From: Euwallacea fornicatus | Taxonomy: Eukaryota > Arthropoda > Insecta > Coleoptera > Curculionidae | Direction: 5' to 3' | DNA length: 64,000 nucleotides | Assembly (NCBI RefSeq): GCF_040115645.1 | Contig: NW_027096042.1 | Coordinates: forward strand, 496,001-560,000 | Shown here: positions 1-11,658 of the stretch, in pieces | How positions within the stretch are numbered: the first letter of the stretch is position 1 | Layout: every line of letters begins with the position of its first letter | The notes under the pieces: model-generated | Seen by the model: the letters and a program-made list of their open reading frames with translations, nothing else | What the model was told of the DNA's origin: nothing | Databases searched by the model: none | Position numbers and translations under genes: made by a program

Positions 1-14
1 GTTTTCTAGAAAAC
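1..14. repeat. 14-bp perfect palindrome at the unit start (recurs in 'ctag' monomers)
   Basis: 'gttttctagaaaac' equals its own reverse complement. It is intact in every 174-bp unit with 'ctag' (for example 1, 697, 1393, 2785). 'ccag' units break one central pair, while 'ccagcaaac', 'ccaaaaaac', 'gttttttag' and the 173-bp units weaken it further. A second short dyad, 'tcaaaatttga' (unit 102-112, 5+1+5), is present in most units but lost in the X and Y types. Confidence 0.9.
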
Positions 15-24
15 GAGTAATTTA
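13..24 (+). repeat. 12-bp direct repeat inside the monomer ('acgagtaattta')
   Basis: 'acgagtaattta' occurs at unit positions 13-24 in nearly all units and again at 129-140 in units with the 'gagtaattt' tail (seen at 187-198 and 303-314 in monomer 2). The two copies lie 116 bp apart, and the second is 58 bp before the copy in the next unit, so spacing alternates between 2x58 and 58 bp, where 174 is 3x58. Units with other tails lack the second copy. Confidence 0.85.
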
Positions 25-1218
25 TGTGCTGAAACACACATGTTTCGTGACTTTTCAAGTTTTGAACCTAGGTAACTTCGGCAAATGAGCTACAACTACC
101 TTCAAAATTTGACCACAGAATCACCTCGACGAGCTCTTTAACATGACAAATAAGTCTTCATTGTATCTTGGTGAGTTTTCCAGAAAACGAGTAATTTATG
201 TGCACAAACACACTTCTTTCGTGACTTTTCAAGCTATGAACCTACGTAACTTCGGCAAATGAGCTCCAACTACCTTCAAAATTTGACCACAGAATCACCT
301 CGACGAGTAATTTAACACGACTAATAAGGCTTCATTGTATCTTGGTGAGTTTTCCAGAAAACGAGTAATTTATGTGCACAAACACACTTCTTTCGTGACT
401 TTTCAAGTTTTGAACCTCCGTAACTTCGGCAAATGAGCTCCAACTACCTTCAAAATTTGACCACAGAATCACCTCGACGAGTAATTTAACACGACTAATA
501 AGGCTTCATTGTATCTTGGTGAGTTTTCCAGAAAACGAGTAATTTATGTGCACAAACATACTTCTGTCGTGACTTTTCAAGTTTTGAACCTCCGTAACTT
601 CGGCAAATGAGCTCCAACTACCTTCAAAATTTGACCACAGAATCACCTCGACGAGTAATTTAACACGACTAATAAGGCTTCATTGTATCTTGGTGAGTTT
701 TCTAGAAAACGAGTAATTTATGTGCACAAACACACTTCTTTCGTGACTTTTCAAGCTTTGAACCTCCGTAACTTCGGCAAATGAGGTCCAACTACCTTCA
801 AAATTTGACCACAGAATCATCACGGTGAGCTCTTCATCATGACTCATAAGGCTTCATTGTATCTTGGTGAGTTTTCCAGAAAACGAGTAATTTATGTGCT
901 CAAACACACATCTTTCGTGACTTTTCAAGTTTTGAACCTACGTAACTACGGCAAATGAGCTCCAACTACCTTCAAAATTTGACCACAGAATCACCTCGAC
1001 GAGCTCTTTAACATGACAAATAAGGCTTCATTATATCTTGGTGAGTTTTCCAGCAAACGAGTAATTTATGTGCACAAACATACTTCATTCGTGACTTTTC
1101 AAGTTTTGAACCTCCGTAACTTCGGCAAATGAGCTCCAACTACCTTCAAAATTTGACCACAGAATCACCTCGACGAGTAATTTAACACGACTAATAAGGC
1201 TTCATTGTATCTTGGTGA

Positions 1219-2088
1219 GTTTTCCAAAAAACGAGTAATTTATATGCACAAACACACTTCTTTCGTGACTTTTCAAGCTTTGAACCTCCGTAACTTCGGC
1301 AAATGTGCTTCAAATTCCGTCAAAAATTGATCATAGAATCACCTCAACGAGCTCTTTCACACGACTAAGAAGGCTTCATTGTATCTTGGTGAGTTTTCTA
1401 GAAAACGAGTAATTTATGTGCACAAACACACATCTTTCGTGACTTTTCAAGCTTTGAACCTCCGTAACTTCGGCAAATGAGCTCCAAATCGCTTCAACAT
1501 TTTACCACAGAATCACCTCGACGAGCTCTTTAACATGACAAATAAGGCTTCATTGTATCTTGGTGAGTTTTCCAAAAAACGAGTAATTTATATGCACAAA
1601 CACACTTCTTTCGTGACTTTTCAAGCTTTGAACCTCCGTAACTTCGGCAAATGTGCTTCAAATTCCGTCAAAAATTGATCATAGAATCACCTCAACGAGC
1701 TCTTTCACACGACTAAGAAGGCTTCATTGTATCTTGGTGAGTTTTCTAGAAAACGAGTAATTTATATGCACAAACACACTTCTTTCGTGACTTTTCAAGC
1801 TTTGAACCTCCGTAACTTCGGCAAATGTGCTTCAAATTCCGTCAAAAATTGATCATAGAATCACCTCAACGAGCTCTTTCACACGACTAATAAGGCTTCA
1901 TTGTATCTTGGCGAGTTTTCTAGAAAACGAGTAATTTATGTGCTCAAACACACATCTTTCGTGACTTTTCAAGATTTGAACCTCCGTAACTTCGGCAAAT
2001 GTGCTTCAAATTCCGTCAAAAATTGATCATAGAATCACCTAGTTGAGCTCTTCATCATGACTCAGAAGGCTTCATTGTATCTTGGTGA
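1219..2088 (+). repeat. Cluster of diverged X-type monomers inside region A
   Basis: Five consecutive units (starts 1219, 1393, 1567, 1741, 1915) differ strongly from their neighbours in the middle and tail. They carry 'tgtgcttcaaattccgtc' and 'attgatcatag', or 'ccaaatcgcttcaacat', in place of 'gagctccaactaccttc', and tails such as 'caacgagctctttcacac' or 'ctagttgagctcttcatc'. Units 1219 and 1567 appear identical. The cluster sits between two P-to-S blocks and is followed by an R unit, an identical U pair (2263, 2437) and an S unit. Either it is an older subfamily that survived homogenisation, or it was brought in from elsewhere in the array. Similar units recur at 29924-30618 and throughout region C. 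Confidence 0.85.
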
Positions 2089-2262
2089 GTTTTCCAGAAA
2101 ACGAGTAATTTATGTGCACAAACATACTTCTTTCGTGACTTTTCAAGTTTTGAACCTCCGTAACTTCGGCAAATGAGCTCCAACTACCTTCAAAATTTGA
2201 CCACAGAATCACCTCGACGAGCTCTTTAACATGACAAATAAGGCTTCATTGTATCTTGGTGA

Positions 2263-2610
2263 GTTTTCCAGAAAACGAGTAATTTATGTGCTCAAACACA
2301 CATCTTTCGTGACTTTTCAAGTTTTGAACCTACGTAACTACGGCAAATGAGCTCCAACTACCTTCAAAATTTGACCACAGAATCACCTCGACGAGCTCTT
2401 TAACATGACAAATAAGGCTTCATTGTATCTTGGTGAGTTTTCCAGAAAACGAGTAATTTATGTGCTCAAACACACATCTTTCGTGACTTTTCAAGTTTTG
2501 AACCTACGTAACTACGGCAAATGAGCTCCAACTACCTTCAAAATTTGACCACAGAATCACCTCGACGAGCTCTTTAACATGACAAATAAGGCTTCATTGT
2601 ATCTTGGTGA
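2263..2610 (+). repeat. Identical tandem pair of U monomers
   Basis: The U units at 2263-2436 and 2437-2610 appear identical base for base, including 'taactacgg' and the 'gagctctttaacatg' tail. This is a recent single-monomer duplication. Comparable identical pairs are T-T at 20356-20703 and V-V at 26618-26965. Confidence 0.85.
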
Positions 2611-5600
2611 GTTTTCCAGCAAACGAGTAATTTATGTGCACAAACATACTTCATTCGTGACTTTTCAAGTTTTGAACCTCCGTAACTTCGGCAAATGAGC
2701 TCCAACTACCTTCAAAATTTGACCACAGAATCGCCTCGACGAGTAATTTAACACGACTAATAAGGCTTCATTGTATCTTGGTGAGTTTTCTAGAAAACGA
2801 GTAATTTATGTGCTGAAACACACATGTTTCGTGACTTTTCAAGTTTTGAACCTAGGTAACTTCGGCAAATGAGCTACAACTACCTTCAAAATTTGACCAC
2901 AGAATCACCTCGACGAGCTCTTTAACATGACAAATAAGTCTTCATTGTATCTTGGTGAGTTTTCCAGAAAACGAGTAATTTATGTGCACAAACACACTTC
3001 TTTCGTGACTTTTCAAGCTATGAACCTCCGTAACTTCGGCAAATGAGCTACAACTACCTTCAAAATTTGACCACAGAATCACCTCGACGAGCTCTTTAAA
3101 ATGACAAATAAGGCTTCATTGTATCTTGGTGAGTTTTCCAGAAAACGAGTAATTTATGTGCACAAACATACTTCTTTCGTGACTTTTCAAGTTTTGAACC
3201 TCCGTAACTTCGGCAAATGAGCTCCAACTACCTTCAAAATTTGACCACAGAATCACCTCGACGAGTAATTTAACACGACTAATAAGGCTTCATTGTATCT
3301 TGGTGAGTTTTCTAGAAAACGAGTAATTTATGTGCACAAACACACTTCTTTCGTGACTTTTCAAGCTTTGAACCTCCGTAACTTCGGCAAATGAGGTCCA
3401 ACTACCTTCAAAATTTGACCACAGAATCATCACGGTGAGCTCTTCATCATGACTCATAAGGCTTCATTGTATCTTGGTGAGTTTTCCAGAAAACGAGTAA
3501 TTTATGTGCTCAAACACACATCTTTCGTGACTTTTCAAGTTTTGAACCTACGTAACTACGGCAAATGAGCTCCAACTACCTTCAAAATTTGACCACAGAA
3601 TCACCTCGACGAGCTCTTTAACATGACAAATAAGGCTTCATTATATCTTGGTGAGTTTTCCAGCAAACGAGTAATTTATGTGCACAAACATACTTCATTC
3701 GTTACTTTTCAAGTTTTGAACCTCCGTAACTTAGGCAAATGAGCTCCAACTACCTTCAAAATTTGACCACAGAATCACCTCGACGAGTAATTTAACACGA
3801 CTAATAAGGCTTCATTGTATCTTGGTGAGTTTTCTAGAAAACGAGTAATTTATGTGCTGAAACACACATGTTTCGTGACTTTTCAAGTTTTGAACCTAGG
3901 TAACTTCGGCAAATGAGCTACAACTACCTTCAAAATTTGACCACAGAATCACCTCGACGAGCTCTTTAACATGACAAATAAGTCTTCATTGTATCTTGGT
4001 GAGTTTTCCAGAAAACGAGTAATTTATGTGCACAAACACACTTCTTTCGTGACTTTTCAAGCTATGAACCTACGTAACTTCGGCAAATGAGCTCCAACTA
4101 CCTTCAAAATTTGACCACAGAATCACCTCGACGAGTAATTTAACACGACTAATAAGGCTTCATTGTATCTTGGTGAGTTTTCTAGAAAACGAGTAATTTA
4201 TGTGCACAAACACACTTCTTTCGTGACTTTTCAAGCTTTGAACCTCCGTAACTTCGGCAAATGAGCTACAACTACCTTCAAAATTTGACCACAGAATCAC
4301 CTCGACGAGCTCTTTAAAATGACAAATAAGGCTTCATTGTATCTTGGTGAGTTTTCCAGAAAACGAGTAATTTATGTGCACAAACATACTTCTGTCGTGA
4401 CTTTTCAAGTTTTGAACCTCCGTAACTTCGGCAAATGAGCTCCAACTACCTTCAAAATTTGACCACAGAATCACCTCGACGAGTAATTTAACACGACTAA
4501 TAAGGCTTCATTGTATCTTGGTGAGTTTTCTAGAAAACGAGTAATTTATGTGCACAAACACACTTCTTTCGTGACTTTTCAAGCTTTGAACCTCCGTAAC
4601 TTCGGCAAATGAGGTCCAACTACCTTCAAAATTTGACCACAGAATCATCACGGTGAGCTCTTCATCATGACTCATAAGGCTTCATTGTATCTTGGTGAGT
4701 TTTCCAGAAAACGAGTAATTTATGTGCTCAAACACACATCTTTCGTGACTTTTCAAGTTTTGAACCTACGTAACTACGGCAAATGAGCTCCAACTACCTT
4801 CAAAATTTGACCACAGAATCACCTCGACGAGCTCTTTAACATGACAAATAAGGCTTCATTATATCTTGGTGAGTTTTCCAGCAAACGAGTAATTTATGTG
4901 CACAAACATACTTCATTCGTTACTTTTCAAGTTTTGAACCTCCGTAACTTAGGCAAATGAGCTCCAACTACCTTCAAAATTTGACCACAGAATCACCTCG
5001 ACGAGTAATTTAACACGACTAATAAGGCTTCATTGTATCTTGGTGAGTTTTCTAGAAAACGAGTAATTTATGTGCTGAAACACACATGTTTCGTGACTTT
5101 TCAAGTTTTGAACCTAGGTAACTTCGGCAAATGAGCTACAACTACCTTCAAAATTTGACCACAGAATCACCTCGACGAGCTCTTTAACATGACAAATAAG
5201 TCTTCATTGTATCTTGGTGAGTTTTCCAGAAAACGAGTAATTTATGTGCACAAACACACTTCTTTCGTGACTTTTCAAGCTATGAACCTACGTAACTTCG
5301 GCAAATGAGCTCCAACTACCTTCAAAATTTGACCACAGAATCACCTCGACGAGTAATTTAACACGACTAATAAGGCTTCATTATATCTTGGTGAGTTTTC
5401 CAGAAAACGAGTAATTTATGTGCACAAACACACTTCTTTCGTGACTTTTCAAGTTTTGAACCTCCGTAACTTCGGCAAATGAGCTCCAACTACCTTCAAA
5501 ATTTGACCACAGAATCACCTCGACGAGTAATTTAACACGACTAATAAGGCTTCATTGTATCTTGGTGAGTTTTCTAGAAAACGAGTAATTTATGTGCACA

Positions 5601-8600
5601 AACACACTTCTTTCGTGACTTTTCAAGCTTTGAACCTCCGTAACTTCGGCAAATGAGCTACAACTACCTTCAAAATTTGACCACAGAATCACCTCGACGA
5701 GCTCTTTAAAATGACAAATAAGGCTTCATTGTATCTTGGTGAGTTTTCCAGAAAACGAGTAATTTATGTGCACAAACATACTTCTGTCGTGACTTTTCAA
5801 GTTTTGAACCTCCGTAACTTCGGCAAATGAGCTCCAACTACCTTCAAAATTTGACCACAGAATCACCTCGACGAGTAATTTAACACGACTAATAAGGCTT
5901 CATTGTATCTTGGTGAGTTTTCTAGAAAACGAGTAATTTATGTGCACAAACACACTTCTTTCGTGACTTTTCAAGCTTTGAACCTCCGTAACTTCGGCAA
6001 ATGAGGTCCAACTACCTTCAAAATTTGACCACAGAATCATCACGGTGAGCTCTTCATCATGACTCATAAGGCTTCATTGTATCTTGGTGAGTTTTCCAGA
6101 AAACGAGTAATTTATGTGCTCAAACACACATCTTTCGTGACTTTTCAAGTTTTGAACCTACGTAACTACGGCAAATGAGCTCCAACTACCTTCAAAATTT
6201 GACCACAGAATCACCTCGACGAGCTCTTTAACATGACAAATAAGGCTTCATTATATCTTGGTGAGTTTTCCAGCAAACGAGTAATTTATGTGCACAAACA
6301 TACTTCATTCGTGACTTTTCAAGTTTTGAACCTCCGTAACTTCGGCAAATGAGCTCCAACTACCTTCAAAATTTGACCACAGAATCACCTCGACGAGTAA
6401 TTTAACACGACTAATAAGGCTTCATTGTATCTTGGTGAGTTTTCTAGAAAACGAGTAATTTATGTGCTGAAACACACATGTTTCGTGACTTTTCAAGTTT
6501 TGAACCTACGTAACTTCGGCAAATGAGCTACAACTACCTTCAAAATTTGACCACAGAATCACCACGACGAGCTCTTTAACATGACAAATAAGTCTTCATT
6601 GTATCTTGGTGAGTTTTCCAGAAAACGAGTAATTTATGTGCACAAACACACTTCTTTCGTGACTTTTCAAGCTATGAACCTACGTAACTTCGGCAAATGA
6701 GCTCCAACTACCTTCAAAATTTGACCACAGAATCACCTCGACGAGTAATTTAACACGACTAATAAGGCTTCATTGTATCTTGGTGAGTTTTCCAGAAAAC
6801 GAGTAATTTATGTGCACAAACACACTTCTTTCGTGACTTTTCAAGCTATGAACCTACGTAACTTCGGCAAATGAGCTACAACTACCTTCAAAATTTGACC
6901 ACAGAATCACCTCGACGAGTAATTTAACACGACTAATAAGGCTTCATTGTATCTTGGTGAGTTTTCCAAAAAACGAGTAATTTATATGCACAAACACACT
7001 TCTTTCGTGACTTTTCAAGCTTTGAACCTCCGTAACTTCGGCAAATGAGCTCCAACTACCTTCAAAATTTGACCACAGAATCATCACGGTGAGCTCTTCA
7101 TCATGACTCATACGGCTTCATTGTATCTTGGTGAGTTTTCCAGAAAACGAGTAATTTATGTGCACAAACACACTTCTTTCGTGACTTTTCAAGCTATGAA
7201 CTTACGTAACTTCGGCAAATGAGCTCCAACTACCTTCAAAATTTGACCACAGAATCACCTCGACGAACTCTTTAAGATGACAAATAAGGCTTCATTGTAT
7301 CTTGGTGAGTTTTCTAGAAAACGAGTAATTTATGTGCTCAAACACACATCTTTCGTGACTTTTCAAGTTTTGAACCTACGTAACTTCCGCAAATGAGCTC
7401 CAACTACCTTCAAAATTTGACCACAGAATCACCTCGACGAACTCTTCATCATGACTCATAAGGCTTCATTGTATCTTGGTGAGTTTTCCAGCAAACGAGT
7501 AATTTATGTGCACAAACATACTTCATTCGTTACTTTTCAAGTTTTGAACCTCCGTAACTTAGGCAAATGAGCTCCAACTACCTTCAAAATTTGACCACAG
7601 AATCACCTCGACGAGTAATTTAACACGACTAATAAGGCTTCATTGTATCTTGGTGAGTTTTCTAGAAAACGAGTAATTTATGTGCTGAAACACACATGTT
7701 TCGTGACTTTTCAAGTTTTGAACCTAGGTAACTTCGGCAAATGAGCTACAACTACCTTCAAAATTTGACCACAGAATCACCTCGACGAGCTCTTTAACAT
7801 GACAAATAAGTCTTCATTGTATCTTGGTGAGTTTTCCAGAAAACGAGTAATTTATGTGCACAAACACACTTCTTTCGTGACTTTTCAAGCTATGAACCTA
7901 CGTAACTTCGGCAAATGAGCTCCAACTACCTTCAAAATTTGACCACAGAATCACCTCGACGAGTAATTTAACACGACTAATAAGGCTTCATTATATCTTG
8001 GTGAGTTTTCCAGAAAACGAGTAATTTATGTGCACAAACACACTTCTTTCGTGACTTTTCAAGTTTTGAACCTCCGTAACTTCGGCAAATGAGCTCCAAC
8101 TACCTTCAAAATTTGACCACAGAATCACCTCGACGAGTAATTTAACACGACTAATAAGGCTTCATTGTATCTTGGTGAGTTTTCTAGAAAACGAGTAATT
8201 TATGTGCACAAACACACTTCTTTCGTGACTTTTCAAGCTTTGAACCTCCGTAACTTCGGCAAATGAGCTACAACTACCTTCAAAATTTGACCACAGAATC
8301 ACCTCGACGAGCTCTTTAAAATGACAAATAAGGCTTCATTGTATCTTGGTGAGTTTTCCAGAAAACGAGTAATTTATGTGCACAAACATACTTCTGTCGT
8401 GACTTTTCAAGTTTTGAACCTCCGTAACTTCGGCAAATGAGCTCCAACTACCTTCAAAATTTGACCACAGAATCACCTCGACGAGTAATTTAACACGACT
8501 AATAAGGCTTCATTGTATCTTGGTGAGTTTTCTAGAAAACGAGTAATTTATGTGCTCAAACACACATCTTTCGTGACTTTTCAAGTTTTGAACCTACGTA

Positions 8601-10788
8601 ACTTCGGCAAATGAGCTCCAACTACCTTCAAAATTTGACCACAGAATCACCTCGACGAGCTCTTTAACATGACAAATAAGGCTTCATTGTATCTTGGTGA
8701 GTTTTCCAGAAAACGAGTAATTTATGTGCACAAACATACTTCTTTCGTGACTTTTCAAGTTTTGAACCTCCGTAACATCGGCAAATGAGCTCCAACTACC
8801 TTCAAAATTTGACCACAGAATCATCACGGTGAGCTCTTCATCATGACTCATAAGGCTTCATTGTATCTTGGTGAGTTTTCCAGAAAACGAGTAATTTATG
8901 TGCTCAAACACACATCTTTCGTGACTTTTCAAGTTTTGAACCTACGTAACTACGGCAAATGAGCTCCAACTACCTTCAAAATTTGACCACAGTATCACCT
9001 CGACGAGCTCTTTAACATGACAAATAAGGCTTCATTGTATCTTGGTGAGTTTTCCAGCAAACGAGTAATTTATGTGCACAAACATACTTCATTCGTGACT
9101 TTTCAAGTTTTGAACCTCCGTAACTTCGGCAAATGAGCTCCAACTACCTTCAAAATTTGACCACAGAATCACCTCGACGAGTAATTTAACACGACTAATA
9201 AGGCTTCATTGTATCTTGGTGAGTTTTCTAGAAAACGAGTAATTTATGTGCTGAAACACACATGTTTCGTGACTTTTCAAGTTTTGAACCTACGTAACTT
9301 CGGCAAATGAGCTACAACTACCTTCAAAATTTGACCACAGCATCACCTCGACGAGCTCTTTAACATGACAAATAAGGCTTCATTGTATCTTGGTGAGTTT
9401 TCCAGAAAACGAGTAATTTATGTGCACAAACACACTTCTTTCGTGACTTTTCAAGCTATGAACCTACGTAACTTCGGCAAATGAGCTCCAACTACCTTCA
9501 AAATTTGACCACAGAATCACCTCGACGAGTAATTTAACACGACTAATAAGGCTTCATTGTATCTTGGTGAATTTTCCAGAAAACGAGTAATTTATGTGCA
9601 CAAACACACTTCTTTCGTGACTTTTCAAGCTATGAACCTACGTAACTTCGGCAAATGAGCTACAACTACCTTCAAAATTTGACCACAGAATCACCTCGAC
9701 GAGTAATTTAACACGACTAATAAGGCTTCATTGTATCTTGGTGAGTTTTCCAAAAAACGAGTAATTTATATGCACAAACACACTTCTTTCGTGACTTTTC
9801 AAGCTTTGAACCTCCGTAACTTCGGCAAATGAGCTCCAACTACCTTCAAAATTTGACCACAGAATCATCACGGTGAGCTCTTCATCATGACTCATAAGGC
9901 TTCATTGTATCTTGGTGAGTTTTCCAGAAAACGAGTAATTTATGTGCACAAACACACTTCTTTCGTGACTTTTCAAGCTATGAACCTACGTAACTTCGGC
10001 AAATGAGCTCCAACTACCTTCAAAATTTGACCACAGAATCACCTCGACGAACTCTTTAACATGACAAATAAGGCTTCATTGTATCTTGGTGAGTTTTCTA
10101 GAAAACGAGTAATTTATGTGCTCAAACACACATCTTTCGTGACTTTTCAAGTTTTGAACCTACGTAACTTCGGCAAATGAGCTCCAACTACCTTCAAAAT
10201 TTGACCACAGAATCACCTCGACGAGCTCTTTAACATGACAAATAAGGCTTCATTGTATCTTGGTGAGTTTTCCAGAAAACGAGTAATTTATGTGCACAAA
10301 CATACTTCTTTCGTGACTTTTCAAGTTTTGAACCTCCGTAACTTCGGCAAATGAGCTCCAACTACCTTCAAAATTTGACCACAGAATCACCTCGACGAGT
10401 AATTTAACACGACTAATAAGGCTTCATTGTATCTTGGTGAGTTTTCTAGAAAACGAGTAATTTATGTGCACAAACACACTTCTTTCGTGACTTTTCAAGC
10501 TTTGAACCTCCGTAACTTCGGCAAATGAGGTCCAACTACCTTCAAAATTTGACCACAGAATCATCACGGTGAGCTCTTCATCATGACTCATAAGGCTTCA
10601 TTGTATCTTGGTGAGTTTTCCAGAAAACGAGTAATTTATGTGCTCAAACACACATCTTTCGTGACTTTTCAAGTTTTGAACCTACGTAACTACGGCAAAT
10701 GAGCTCCAACTACCTTCAAAATTTGACCACAGAATCACCTCGACGAGTAATTTAACACGACTAATAAGGCTTCATTGTATCTTGGTGA

Positions 10789-10962
10789 GTTTTCTAGAAA
10801 ACGAGTAATTTATGTGCTGAAACACACATGTTTCGTGACTTTTCAAGTTTTGAACCTCCGTAACTTCGGCAAATGTGCTTCAAATTGCTTAAAAAATTGA
10901 TCATAGAATCACCTCAACGAGCTCTTTTAAACGACTAAGAAGGCTTCATTGTATCTTGGTGA
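10789..10962 (+). repeat. Y monomer: P-like head on diverged body
   Basis: It joins the P head ('ctgaaacacacatg') to 'tgtgcttcaaattgct', 'aaaaaattgatcatag' and the tail 'caacgagctcttttaaacg'. Y units are at 10789, 13572, 23661, 26096, 45055, 50100 and 58099. A companion with 'acgactaattt' and a 'ctcaaac' head follows at 26270, 50274 and 58273. In region B it always sits after U near the end of the higher-order unit. Its body matches that of four 173-bp units (30272, 33228, 37055, 41056), so the diverged half has been combined with at least three heads. Confidence 0.84.
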
Positions 10963-11658
10963 GTTTTCCAGAAAACGAGTAATTTATGTGCTCAAACACA
11001 CATCTTTCGTGACTTTTCAGGTTTTGAACCTACGTAACTACGGCAAATGAGCTCCAACTACCTTCAAAATTTGACCACAGTATCACCTCGACGAGCTCTT
11101 TAACATGACAAATAAGGCTTCATTGTATCTTGGTGAGTTTTCCAGCAAACGAGTAATTTATGTGCACAAACATACTTCATTCGTGACTTTTCAAGTTTTG
11201 AACCTCCGTAACTTCGGCAAATGAGCTCCAACTACCTTCAAAATTTGACCACAGAATCACCTCGACGAGTAATTTAACACGACTAATAAGGCTTCATTGT
11301 ATCTTGGTGAGTTTTCCAGAAAACGAGTAATTTATGTGCTCAAACACACATCTTTCGTGACTTTTCAAGTTTTGAACCTACGTAACTACGGCAAATGAGC
11401 TCCAACTACCTTCAAAATTTGACCACAGTATCACCTCGACGAGCTCTTTAACATGACAAATAAGGCTTCATTGTATCTTGGTGAGTTTTCCAGCAAACGA
11501 GTAATTTATGTGCACAAACATACTTCATTCGTGACTTTTCAAGTTTTGAACCTCCGTAACTTCGGCAAATGAGCTCCAACTACCTTCAAAATTTGACCAC
11601 AGAATCACCTCGACGAGTAATTTAACACGACTAATAAGGCTTCATTGTATCTTGGTGA

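Larger units (their letters stand above)
1..174 (+). repeat. Reference monomer (type P), phase used for the whole annotation
   Basis: This first unit sets the phase. Landmarks are the 14-bp palindrome 'gttttctagaaaac' at 1-14, 'acgagtaattta' at 13-24, the P marker 'ctgaaacacacatg' at 29-42, 'cctaggtaacttcgg' near 67-81, 'gagctacaac' at 87-96, 'tcaaaatttga' at 102-112 and the tail 'gagctctttaacatg'. P units occur 19 times, at monomers 1, 17, 23, 30, 38, 45, 54, 68, 82, 89, 92, 97, 109, 121, 126, 140, 252, 313 and 322. An S unit precedes 16 of the 18 whose left neighbour is visible, so P marks the start of a higher-order unit in regions A and B. The 'cctagg' subtype is confined to region A. Later P units have 'cctacg', and those of region B mostly have 'gcatcacc'. 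Confidence 0.9.
1..9222 (+). repeat. Region A: P-to-S higher-order repeats of 6 to 9 monomers
   Basis: Fifty-three 174-bp monomers with no 173-bp unit. Higher-order copies start at P units: 1-1218 (P-Q-Qr-R-T-U-S, where Qr is Q-like with 'gttttgaacctccg'), 2785-3828, 3829-5046, 5047-6438, 6439-7656 and 7657-9222. Region-specific markers are 'cctagg' in P, 'cttctgtcgtg' in an R variant, 'cattatatcttgg' at the end of several U or Q units, and 'cgttacttttc' with 'cttaggc' in some S units (3655, 4873, 7483). Copies differ by whole-monomer gains and losses, which is the signature of unequal crossover. The copy at 6439-7656 has the order P-Q-Q2-W-q-V-S and looks like a precursor or relative of the region-B unit. 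Confidence 0.85.

Noticed and set aside
70..90. Possible CENP-B box at 'cttcggcaaatgagc'
   Set aside because: It matches only the TTCG-NNNN-A half of the box; the required CGGG half is absent.
1011..1131. Short recurring open reading frame of about 40-50 codons starting at 'atgacaaataag' or 'atgactcataag' and crossing the unit junction
   Set aside because: It arises because 174 is divisible by 3 and one frame stays open from the tail to 'ggcaaatga'. It recurs in most units, has no ribosome-binding or coding signature, and every frame on both strands is stopped within each unit.
6961..7134. W units ('ccaaaa' with 'tatatgcac') as a separate satellite family or inserted element
   Set aside because: They keep the 174-bp phase and all conserved blocks, so they are ordinary variants.
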